A DNA stretch of 9,976 nucleotides from Actinomycetes bacterium. GTDB taxonomy: Bacteria; Actinomycetota; Coriobacteriia; Anaerosomatales; JAJZPX01. This document shows positions 1 through 5,093 of the stretch, piece by piece; the stretch's first letter is position 1, and each line of letters opens with the position of its first letter. The position numbers and the translations under genes are program-made. Location: NCBI GenBank assembly GCA_021811025.1, contig JAJZPX010000057.1:1-9976 (forward strand), written 5' to 3'. A model generated the notes under the pieces. It was not told the DNA's origin. It searched no databases and was given only the letters and a program-made list of their open reading frames with translations.

Positions 1-247
1 TCACGCGCACGCCACCTCGATCCGCATCGCCGTCGCCACCGACGGCGAGGTCCTGCGTTGCACGATCTCGGACGACGGCGACGGGTTCCGGACCGAGGAC
101 CCGCCGGCCGACGGGGTGAGGCAGCGTTACGGGCTGACAGGGATGAGGGAGCGCGCGCGGCTGCTGGGCGGCGAGTGCGCGGTGCGGAGCGTGCCCGGGC
201 GGGGAACCGCCGTCACGTTGTCGATCCCGCTGTGGAGAGGCGCATGA
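1..247 (+). CDS. Sensor histidine kinase, C-terminal ATPase end (partial)
   Basis: Only the last 81 codons are present; the reading frame enters from the left edge at base 2. The translation contains DDGDGF (a G1/N-type ATP-lid motif), then GLTGMRERARLLGG and GRGTAVTLSIPL, the classic C-terminal end of a HATPase_c domain in the NarX/DesK (HisKA_3) class of kinases. This class autophosphorylates a histidine and passes the phosphate to a NarL-type regulator, which is exactly what the next gene encodes. Its stop TGA (245-247) overlaps the ATG of the regulator (ATGA), so the two are translationally coupled. Sensor domain and phospho-acceptor histidine lie outside the window, so the signal cannot be read. 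Confidence 0.9.
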   Translation, partial: HAHATSIRIAVATDGEVLRCTISDDGDGFRTEDPPADGVRQRYGLTGMRERARLLGGECAVRSVPGRGTAVTLSIPLWRGA

Positions 248-879
248 GCGGCGACGTGCGTGTCGTGCTCGTGGAGGACCATCCGCTGATGCGGACGGGG
301 ATTCGCAACGTGCTCGGCAAGGCGGCCGACATCGACGTCGTGGGGGAGGCATCGACCGGCCGGCGCGCCCTCGAGGTCGTGGCGAGCAAGCGGCCCGACG
401 TCGTCCTGCTCGACATCACTCTGCCCGACGAGGACGGGATCACGCTGCTGGCCAAGCTCAAGTCCGCGGTGAGGTGCGCGGTCATCATGCTGTCCTTCCA
501 TACCGAGGAGCGGTTCGTGAGGATGGCGATGGACGCCGGGGCGAGCGGCTATCTGACGAAGTCGGCCGAGCCGAGGGACCTGATCGAGGCGGTACGGAGC
601 GTCGGCAAGGGGCAGGTGCCGCTTTCGCCGGAGGCCGCCGCGCGTCTCGTCTCGCTCATCACGCGTCAGAGACGCCCCGGCCGGCCCGAGCTCACCGCGC
701 GCGAGCGGGAGGTGTGGCGGCTGCTGGCGCAGGGAGACAGCAACGCCGAGATAGCGCGGACCCTCTTCATCTCCGAGCACACGGTCAAGTTCCACGTGCA
801 CAATCTTCTGCGCAAGCTGGGCTTCAAGAACCGCAGCGAAGCCATTTGCGCAGCTCACCGCCGCGGTCTCGCAACCTGA
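244..879 (+). CDS. NarL/FixJ-family response regulator, receiver plus LuxR-type HTH
   Basis: This 211-residue DNA-binding regulator is the cognate partner of the kinase just upstream. The receiver (about 4-120) has the acidic pocket E11-D12, phospho-acceptor D57 in VVLLDITLP, switch residue S84 (serine where many relatives have threonine) and K106 in GYLTK. The LuxR/GerE helix-turn-helix (about 147-208) is marked by LTAREREVWRLLAQG, then NAEIARTLFISEHTVKFHVHN, ending in an RSEA helix. Length is normal for the family. The frame stays open upstream to position 58, but the ATG at 244 is chosen because the receiver fold begins at once and GGAGAGG (234-240) precedes it. Targets are unknown; the receiver protein or the export cluster downstream are possible. 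Function as a transcription factor is secure. Confidence 0.95.
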   Translation: MSGDVRVVLVEDHPLMRTGIRNVLGKAADIDVVGEASTGRRALEVVASKRPDVVLLDITLPDEDGITLLAKLKSAVRCAVIMLSFHTEERFVRMAMDAGASGYLTKSAEPRDLIEAVRSVGKGQVPLSPEAAARLVSLITRQRRPGRPELTAREREVWRLLAQGDSNAEIARTLFISEHTVKFHVHNLLRKLGFKNRSEAICAAHRRGLAT

Positions 880-899
880 CCTGACCCTTCGATCAGGTC
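878..899 (+). terminator. Weak hairpin after the response regulator gene
   Basis: GACCTGA (878-884) and TCAGGTC (893-899) form a perfect 7-bp stem with an 8-nt loop, starting inside the stop codon of the regulator gene. No T-run follows, so it is at best a weak terminator or an RNA 3'-end stabiliser. No other convincing signal is visible in the gap 880-1008. Confidence 0.3.
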
Positions 900-1008
900 G
901 GAACCGCTCTGTTGGGTCGCTCACCCCATCCCGAGTGCTGAAGCGGCGAACGGGTCGCGACAGCCATCATCATCCGCACGGCTCGATCCTTCGTCCCTGG
1001 GCGGCAGG

Positions 1009-1422
1009 ATGCAGCGGGTGCGGGTCCTCATAGCGGACGACAATGCCGAGTACCGCCATCTCCTCGGCCGCTTCATCGCGGCGCAGCCGGACATGCAGCT
1101 GGTCGGCAGCGCTGAGGACGGCGAGCAGGCCGTGCGGTTCTCCAAGGCCAGCCGCCCCGACGTGGTCCTGATGGACGCCGTCATGCCCCGCCTCGACGGC
1201 TTCGAGGCGGCGCGGCGCATCCGTGAGATCGCGCCGCGCTCGCGTGTTGTCGTGCTCACGGCGCACCGCTCCGAGGAGAACCGCCGGCGCGCGGCCGAGG
1301 CGTCGGCGGCGTTCGTCTCCAAGTCAGACGTCGACTCCCGGCTCGTCGAGACGATCCGCGATCTCGTCCGCGCGGCTCCGTCCTGCGGCGGGACCGAGCA
1401 GTCATCCGAGTCAGGCGCGTGA
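1009..1422 (+). CDS. Stand-alone receiver-domain response regulator (CheY-like)
   Basis: The 137-residue product is a single receiver domain with no output domain. It has the acidic pair D10-D11 in VLIADDN, phospho-acceptor D56 in VVLMDAVMP, switch T84 in VVVLTAH and K105 in FVSKSD, so it should be phosphorylatable. The last 15 residues are a loose polar tail. Single-domain receivers act in phosphorelays, as phosphate sinks or by binding partner proteins. It follows the kinase/NarL pair in the same direction after 129 bp and may be a second target of that kinase, but this is inference. The start is ambiguous: GGCAGG (1003-1008) touches the ATG at 1009, whereas the GTG at 1018 lies 9 nt from it and would give the typical VRVLIADD beginning. 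Confidence 0.9.
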   Translation: MQRVRVLIADDNAEYRHLLGRFIAAQPDMQLVGSAEDGEQAVRFSKASRPDVVLMDAVMPRLDGFEAARRIREIAPRSRVVVLTAHRSEENRRRAAEASAAFVSKSDVDSRLVETIRDLVRAAPSCGGTEQSSESGA

Positions 1423-1489
1423 GTCATCGCCGCGCGGTCGTCCGGGCGGCAGGAGGGGGGTGAGCGCAGGCGTCTTCATCCGGCCCGTC

Positions 1490-1506
1490 GACGCCCGCGG
1501 GGCGTC
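1490..1506 (+). promoter_or_regulatory. GC-rich hairpin ahead of the export cluster
   Basis: GACGCCC (1490-1496) and GGGCGTC (1500-1506) are perfect inverted copies around a 3-nt loop. The hairpin lies 18 nt upstream of the strong AAGGAGG ribosome binding site (1524-1530) of the first TasA-like gene. It may be a 5'-leader stem or end the preceding transcript; the short T-containing stretch after it (ATCTTCGT) is not a proper T-run. I see no convincing -35/-10 pair in 1423-1523. Confidence 0.35.
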
Positions 1507-1539
1507 ATCTTCGTCAATCGTCCAAGGAGGTCTCATTCG

Positions 1540-2070
1540 ATGAGCAGGAAACTCGTTCTCAGCCTGTTGGCCGTCGTCGTGGCCCTCGGCCTGATCGGCC
1601 TCGGCACGTATGCGATGTGGAGCGACTCGGTGGAAGCGAACGACAACACGTTCTCCACCGGGACGCTGGGCCTGACGGTGAACGGCGGCCACGACTCCGT
1701 CGCTGCTATCACCTTCACGAACCAGAAGCCGGGGGACATCGCGGACTACAGCTTCGACTGCAGGAACACCGGCAGCATCGACGCCGGTTCCCTCAAGCTG
1801 GACGGCGCCTTCACCGGCGACCTGACCGACGCGCTCGTCGTGCACTCGGTGAAGGTCGACGGCGTGGAGCAGCTCGGCGTCTCGGGCAATCCGCCCGTCG
1901 ACACCCCGCTGTCGTCGATCGCCGGCTACGGGCTGACGCTGGACATGGGCTCCCTCGCGTCGGGCGTCGTGAAGAACGTGACGATCTCGATCGAGCTGCC
2001 CTCGAGCGCCGGCAACGACACGCAGGGCAAGACCGAGACCGGCACCATGGCGTTCACCCTCGAGCAGTAG
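1540..2070 (+). CDS. TasA/CalY-like exported protein with SipW-type signal peptide
   Basis: This 176-residue protein starts with a basic MSRK, a hydrophobic helix (about 5-23), then GTYAMWSDSVEANDNTFSTG. That is the extended SipW-cognate signal pattern: in B. subtilis TasA the equivalent stretch is GTWAAFNDIKSKDATFASG. The mature part shows two family landmarks, KPGD followed by RNTG (P64-G65, R75-N76) and a C-terminal AGNDTQG with F, L and Q at fixed spacing to the end. It should be cut by the SipW-type peptidase encoded two genes on and be exported as a beta-sandwich protein. In Bacillus such proteins form biofilm fibres; fibre formation here is inference. One mature cysteine sits in DCRNTG. 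The start is set by AAGGAGG at 1524-1530, the best ribosome binding site in the cluster. As first gene it may be the major product. Confidence 0.9.
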   Translation: MSRKLVLSLLAVVVALGLIGLGTYAMWSDSVEANDNTFSTGTLGLTVNGGHDSVAAITFTNQKPGDIADYSFDCRNTGSIDAGSLKLDGAFTGDLTDALVVHSVKVDGVEQLGVSGNPPVDTPLSSIAGYGLTLDMGSLASGVVKNVTISIELPSSAGNDTQGKTETGTMAFTLEQ

Positions 2071-2073
2071 CGG

Positions 2074-2094
2074 CCCGTTGCGTACCTGAACGGG
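2074..2094 (+). promoter_or_regulatory. Small intercistronic hairpin between the two TasA-like genes
   Basis: CCCGTT (2074-2079) pairs perfectly with AACGGG (2089-2094) around a 9-nt loop, four bases after the stop of the first gene. With no T-run it is more likely an RNA processing or stability element than a terminator. Confidence 0.3.
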
Positions 2095-2119
2095 ACCAGT
2101 GCTGAGTAGGGTGATGCCC

Positions 2120-2710
2120 ATGGAAAGGAAGACGAAGCTCGCAGCGAGGATCGTCCTCCTCGTCTCCGCGTTGCTGACCCTCGCGGGTCTGACCTGGGCT
2201 ACCTGGACAGACACCGTGACGGCCGGCGGCAACAGCTTCGCCACCGGCAGGCTTGACCTGAAGGAACGCGCGCCCGGCCAGGGCATCGCGTTCGTCGACG
2301 GGCCCGTCACCGCCGTGTGGCACGCTGAGAACATGTATCCGGGGCAGGACCTCGGCGGGAACTACATCGAGTTCAAGAACGCGGGAACGGTGTTCGGACG
2401 GACGCTCGACATCTCGGTGTCGAACGCGGTCACGGAGCCCGACATGGACCGGTACATCGAGATCACTCAGGCGGACTACGAGAACGACTCGTTCCACGAT
2501 CTCACCGACCAGTCCGACCCGATACACATCCCGGACGGGGGCAAGGGGTACGTGACCCTGCACGACCTCGAGGAGAATGCCGTGACGAATCTGCCTGCGC
2601 CGGACACCGCCGGATCGCTGACCCTGAGCTTCAGGTTCAGGCCGGAGGCCGGCAACGAGTTCCAGGGGAACAGCGTCACTGCGGACTTCACGTTCACGCT
2701 CCAGCAATAG
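2120..2710 (+). CDS. Second TasA/CalY-like exported protein with SipW-type signal peptide
   Basis: This 196-residue protein is a paralogue of the preceding product. MERKTK is followed by a hydrophobic helix (about 7-26) and LTWATWTDTVTAGGNSFATG, again the SipW-cognate signal. Landmarks of the mature domain are YPGQ (P74-G75), then KNAG (from about residue 86), and the terminal AGNEFQG with the same F-x-L-x-Q ending as its neighbour. The frame opens further upstream with GTG at 2099 and 2111 and ATG at 2114, but ATG 2120 is preferred because TAGGG (2107-2111) is 8 nt away and the basic N-terminus starts there. It is 49 bp downstream of the first gene and 62 bp upstream of the peptidase gene, so co-transcription is likely. 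The mature part has no cysteine. It is probably a minor fibre subunit or partner of the first protein; that role is inferred. Confidence 0.9.
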   Translation: MERKTKLAARIVLLVSALLTLAGLTWATWTDTVTAGGNSFATGRLDLKERAPGQGIAFVDGPVTAVWHAENMYPGQDLGGNYIEFKNAGTVFGRTLDISVSNAVTEPDMDRYIEITQADYENDSFHDLTDQSDPIHIPDGGKGYVTLHDLEENAVTNLPAPDTAGSLTLSFRFRPEAGNEFQGNSVTADFTFTLQQ

Positions 2711-2717
2711 CGGTACG

Positions 2718-2749
2718 GCGGCCGGGGGCGCGAACGTGCCCCCGGCCGC
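2718..2749 (+). terminator. Strong 12-bp hairpin before the signal peptidase gene
   Basis: GCGGCCGGGGGC (2718-2729) and GCCCCCGGCCGC (2738-2749) are perfect inverted copies around an 8-nt loop, starting eight bases after the stop of the second TasA-like gene. It is the most stable-looking short hairpin in the window. No T-run follows, so it may be a partial (attenuating) terminator or a 3' stabiliser that lets the substrate genes be expressed above the peptidase gene. Confidence 0.55.
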
Positions 2750-2772
2750 GACGAACGAAAGGCGGCTGGCCC

Positions 2773-3357
2773 ATGGCGAGAGCGATGAGATTCGTCGGAC
2801 GAGCGCTCTTCTTCGTCGTGTCGTGCTGTCTGGTCCTGCTCGTTTGCGCCGCGTTCATCGCTTCAAGAGGAATGGCGAGCACCGGCAGGCCCTCGTTCGT
2901 CGCCGGTTTCGCGCCGGTGATCGTGTTGAGCGGCAGCATGGAGCCGGCGTATCCCGTCGGTAGCGTCCTTGTCATCAAGAAGACGCCGCCGTCCGTCCTC
3001 GAGGCCGGGGACGCCATAACCTTCGTAGCACCCGGCGACTCGTCGTCTCCGGGCGGCAGGCTCGTGACGCACCGTGTGATCTCGGCCGAAGGGAGCGGGC
3101 GGGAGCGCGTCTTCCGCACGAAGGGCGACGCGAACGCCACTCCCGACCGGTTGCCGGTCCCCGCCCGCGACGTGATCGGCAAGGCCGCCTTCGCCGTCCC
3201 TTACCTGGGTTACGCCAGCCTCTTCGCCAGGAGCGGGACCGGGTTCCTGTCCCTCGTGGTGGTCCCGGCGCTGCTGATCGCGGCGATCGAGGTCTCCTCG
3301 ATCGTGAAGCAGTATCGGACGAGCGGGCAGGCACGGTCGGCGGAGGAGACGCGGTGA
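2773..3357 (+). CDS. sipW: SipW-type (ER/archaeal-like) signal peptidase I
   Basis: This 194-residue membrane protease removes the unusual signal peptides of TasA-like proteins at the outer face of the membrane. An N-terminal membrane helix spans about 11-30 and a second about 171-188, giving the usual SipW topology. The catalytic serine is S55 in VLSGSMEPAY. The general base is H100 in LVTHRVI, the Ser-His arrangement of ER/archaeal/SipW peptidases rather than the Ser-Lys of housekeeping LepB. The conserved KGDAN follows at 117-121. It is flanked on both sides by its likely substrates. Its ATG at 2773 is preceded by a modest AAAGG (2758-2762). Its stop overlaps the GTG start of the next gene (GTGA at 3354-3357). 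The assignment is secure; the symbol is by family resemblance. Confidence 0.93.
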   Translation: MARAMRFVGRALFFVVSCCLVLLVCAAFIASRGMASTGRPSFVAGFAPVIVLSGSMEPAYPVGSVLVIKKTPPSVLEAGDAITFVAPGDSSSPGGRLVTHRVISAEGSGRERVFRTKGDANATPDRLPVPARDVIGKAAFAVPYLGYASLFARSGTGFLSLVVVPALLIAAIEVSSIVKQYRTSGQARSAEETR

Positions 3358-3596
3358 GGAGGATCCTCACGACTGCGGCGCTGTGCGCGTCGACGTGCGC
3401 GCTGCTGTTCTTCCTGTGCGCGCGGCTGCACGCGGCCACGTATGCGTCCTTGTCCGACTCGGTGACCGCGAGAGTCACCTTCGTCACTTCGAGCTGCGCG
3501 CCCGGCCCGTCGAGGACGCAGCCGCCGCGCAAGCCTCGACGGCGCGCCCCGCGCAGGCGCGTGGGCCGGACGAGCGTCGGCTCCGACGGGCGGTGA
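3354..3596 (+). CDS. Small 80-residue exported protein with arginine-rich tail
   Basis: The family is not recognised. Reality is supported by GTG coupling to the peptidase stop (GTGA), a good GGAGGAG (3342-3348), strong G/C third positions and a stop only 4 bases before the next gene. Residues 5-28 form a hydrophobic segment, followed by ATYASLSDSVTARVTF. This resembles the SipW-type signal end of the first TasA-like protein (GTYAMWSDSVEANDNTF), so it may be a peptidase substrate. After C48 the tail turns polar, with 11 Arg/Lys and one acidic residue among the last 32 residues plus several prolines. No TasA-type beta domain remains. It could be a short accessory or anchoring peptide that binds polyanions, or a decayed substrate. 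No neighbouring frame restores a longer family member. Confidence 0.7.
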   Translation: MRRILTTAALCASTCALLFFLCARLHAATYASLSDSVTARVTFVTSSCAPGPSRTQPPRKPRRRAPRRRVGRTSVGSDGR

Positions 3597-3600
3597 CGCG

Positions 3601-4305
3601 ATGTCGCGTGCGTCGACGACGGGTGCCGGAGGCGGGCGGGCGCGTCTTCTGCGCCGGCCGCGCCTGCGCCTCGCGGGCGTGTGTCTGTCGCTGGTGCTCC
3701 TGCCCGCGATCCTCGCCGCATACCGTGCGCCGGGCACGTACGGCTGCGGGACGTTCCCGCGCGGCGCGCTCGTCGTCGCCGAGACCACCACCCCTGCCGC
3801 CGTGTGGTACGACGCCGAACACCCTCCGCCCCCGCTGACCGACGAGATCACCGAGATCGCGAGGAATATGGCCCCAGGAAGCTCCGCGAGCATGGTGGCT
3901 TACGTACGGAACAACGGGCGCTCGGCGGGGACGCCGAGCATATCGATCGAGGACCTCGTTGACTCGGGAGGCCCCTGGACGCCCGCCGAGCGTGTTCTGG
4001 AGCCGACTTCCGATGCGGGCGATCTCAGCGCGGCCATCGGGATAGCCATCAGCTACACGTCTTCGCTGCGTCCCTCGGCCACCTACCTCGTCGCCTCGGG
4101 CAGCTTGCGCGAGCTCGCGGCCGGCTCGCGGGACTTCTCGGCGCCGGTGCGGCTGCTGCCGTACAGCTGCCTGCTGCCCGATACCGGCACGTGGCGGATC
4201 TCGCTGTCGGTCCCCCGCTCGGCCGATGACCGCACGCAGGGCGACGAGTGCTCGTGCACCGTCTCCTTCGGGCTCGTCCAGGCCCGCGCCGGCCGCGGCC
4301 GCTGA
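3601..4305 (+). CDS. Divergent TasA-like exported protein
   Basis: This 234-residue protein has an arginine-rich N-terminus (13-23), a hydrophobic helix (about 24-41) and then APGTYGCGTF, an atypical signal end. Similarity to the TasA-like neighbours lies in APG (P92-G93) followed nine residues later by RNNG, and in ADDRTQG followed by F, L and Q at the same spacing as both upstream proteins. Four cysteines lie outside the signal helix (C49, C190, C217, C219), enough for two disulfides, unlike the other cluster members. An acidic, proline-rich insert lies at about 60-85. It is the last gene of the cluster, 4 bp after the small protein. Its ribosome binding site is weak, suggesting translational coupling. 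It is likely a surface protein or minor or capping subunit processed by the neighbouring peptidase; the role is inferred. Confidence 0.75.
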   Translation: MSRASTTGAGGGRARLLRRPRLRLAGVCLSLVLLPAILAAYRAPGTYGCGTFPRGALVVAETTTPAAVWYDAEHPPPPLTDEITEIARNMAPGSSASMVAYVRNNGRSAGTPSISIEDLVDSGGPWTPAERVLEPTSDAGDLSAAIGIAISYTSSLRPSATYLVASGSLRELAAGSRDFSAPVRLLPYSCLLPDTGTWRISLSVPRSADDRTQGDECSCTVSFGLVQARAGRGR

Positions 4306-4315
4306 CGGCGGCGCG

Positions 4316-4332
4316 GGCGGGCGCCTCCTGCC
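4316..4332 (+). terminator. Terminator-like hairpin after the export cluster
   Basis: GGCGGG (4316-4321) pairs with CCTGCC (4327-4332), with one G-T pair, around a 5-nt loop, eleven bases after the stop of the last cluster gene. Only TT follows, so termination would be weak or factor-assisted. Confidence 0.35.
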
Positions 4333-4337
4333 TTCGA

Positions 4338-4362
4338 ACGGCGTCCGGCCGGCTCTCGCCGT
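4338..4362 (+). terminator. Second hairpin in the gap after the export cluster
   Basis: ACGGCG (4338-4343) and CGCCGT (4357-4362) form a perfect 6-bp stem around a 13-nt loop that contains the palindrome CCGGCCGG. With the preceding hairpin it probably marks the boundary between the export cluster and the next transcription unit. No T-run is present. Confidence 0.3.
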
Positions 4363-4407
4363 CCGCGCGAGGGGTATAGAAGCTGCACCTGCTCGCGCAG
4401 TCCCTTC

Positions 4408-4416
4408 TGATAGAAT
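4408..4416 (+). promoter_or_regulatory. Extended -10 promoter candidate for the zinc-ribbon/thrS unit
   Basis: TGATAGAAT matches the extended -10 pattern TG-n-TATAAT with one mismatch and lies 60 bp upstream of the next start codon. No good -35 is seen at 17-18 bp, which an extended -10 can tolerate. A second weaker -10-like TATAGA is at 4375-4380. The rest of the 171-bp gap holds only the two hairpins and the AAGGAG ribosome binding site at 4466-4471. Confidence 0.45.
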
Positions 4417-4476
4417 CCCGTTAGTCCGACGCGGTCGACCCGCACGCCGCCCCGCGGAGGGCGTGAAGGAGATGAG

Positions 4477-4926
4477 ATGGGCGACATCCTCAAGCCGATA
4501 GTCACGAGCCCGACGTTCATCCTGGCGCGGCAGCTCTCGCTGCTCTTCCTCGCCGTGTTCTGGGTGGCGACGGTCTTCTGGACTTGGCGCGACGCCAACA
4601 GGCGGGGGGCGATGCCCTGGTTCTGGGCGCTCGTCGTGCTGTTCTTCTTCCCGCTGATGCCGCTGCCGGGATGGCTCGTCTACATGGTGGTGCGGCCGCC
4701 GGAGTACGTCGAGGACGCCCGCGAACGCGAGCTCGAGATCCGCGCCAAGGAGGTCGCGCTGCAGACGACGGGCGGTGTGTGCGCCTCTTGCCTGAAGCCG
4801 GTCGAGCCGGACTTCCTGATCTGCCCGTACTGCATGAAGAAGCTGAAGAAGCCGTGCATCGAGTGCGGACGCGCGCTCAAGATGAACTGGACCGTCTGCC
4901 CCTACTGCAAGACCAAGCAGGAGTGA
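4477..4926 (+). CDS. Small membrane protein with C-terminal double zinc ribbon
   Basis: This 149-residue protein has two membrane helices (about 18-36 and 47-71) separated by a short WRDANRRGA loop. A charged stretch (about 75-95, rich in Glu and Arg, probably helical) follows, then a double zinc ribbon. The zinc ligands are four CxxC pairs at C102/C105, C116/C119, C127/C130 and C141/C144, two of them CPYC, as in DZR-type domains; each ribbon should bind one Zn. The ribbon most likely faces the cytoplasm. Such domains mediate protein or nucleic-acid contacts, so no reaction can be assigned. The start is supported by AAGGAG (4466-4471). It shares direction with thrS and its stop abuts the thrS leader helix, so the two are probably co-transcribed. 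A functional link to threonyl-tRNA synthetase is unproven. Confidence 0.88.
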   Translation: MGDILKPIVTSPTFILARQLSLLFLAVFWVATVFWTWRDANRRGAMPWFWALVVLFFFPLMPLPGWLVYMVVRPPEYVEDARERELEIRAKEVALQTTGGVCASCLKPVEPDFLICPYCMKKLKKPCIECGRALKMNWTVCPYCKTKQE

Positions 4927-5093
4927 AGGTGCTCCGTTCGACTGGTTCGCACGCATTCGGACGGCCCTGCATCGCGACTGACATCGTTCTTCCTCGCTCA
5001 CGTACCTGCGTTCAGCACGCTCGCTCGTCACGCATTGCCGGCCGCGCGCAGTGCCGCCCTCGGTGCTGCACTCACTAGCCGAACGGAGCACCT
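4927..5093 (+). promoter_or_regulatory. Structured thrS leader bracketed by a long inverted repeat
   Basis: The leader fills the whole gap between the zinc-ribbon gene and thrS. AGGTGCTCCGTTCG (4927-4940) and CGAACGGAGCACCT (5080-5093) are perfect inverted copies. After one A-C mismatch, CTGGT (4942-4946) pairs with ACTAG (5074-5078) with one G-T pair. The 3' arm contains the thrS ribosome binding site GGAG (5085-5088) and ends at the base before the GTG start, so a folded leader would block translation. The enclosed region holds a second hairpin and an 8-nt direct repeat CACGCATT (4950-4957, 5031-5038). The T-box consensus (AGGGTGG-type) is not found. Known parallel: E. coli ThrRS represses its own mRNA by binding a leader next to the ribosome binding site; a similar mechanism here is inference. 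Confidence 0.65.
5048..5069 (+). promoter_or_regulatory. Internal hairpin of the thrS leader
   Basis: GCAGTGCCG (5048-5056) pairs with CGGTGCTGC (5061-5069) as nine pairs, two of them G-T, around a CCCT loop. It lies inside the long closing helix, five bases before its inner 3' strand, and would make the leader a branched structure. Confidence 0.4.

Noticed and set aside
2099..2119. Upstream GTG start for the second TasA-like gene
   Set aside because: It would add MLSRVMP before the basic MERKTK without a ribosome binding site; ATG 2120 has TAGGG at proper spacing.
4927..5093. T-box riboswitch before thrS
   Set aside because: No AGGGTGG-type T-box sequence and no terminator T-run were found; the helix acts on the ribosome binding site instead.
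4927..5093. MITE-like mobile element with terminal inverted repeats
   Set aside because: The arms coincide exactly with gene boundaries and one contains the ribosome binding site; no target-site duplication is seen (TGA on the left, GTG on the right).
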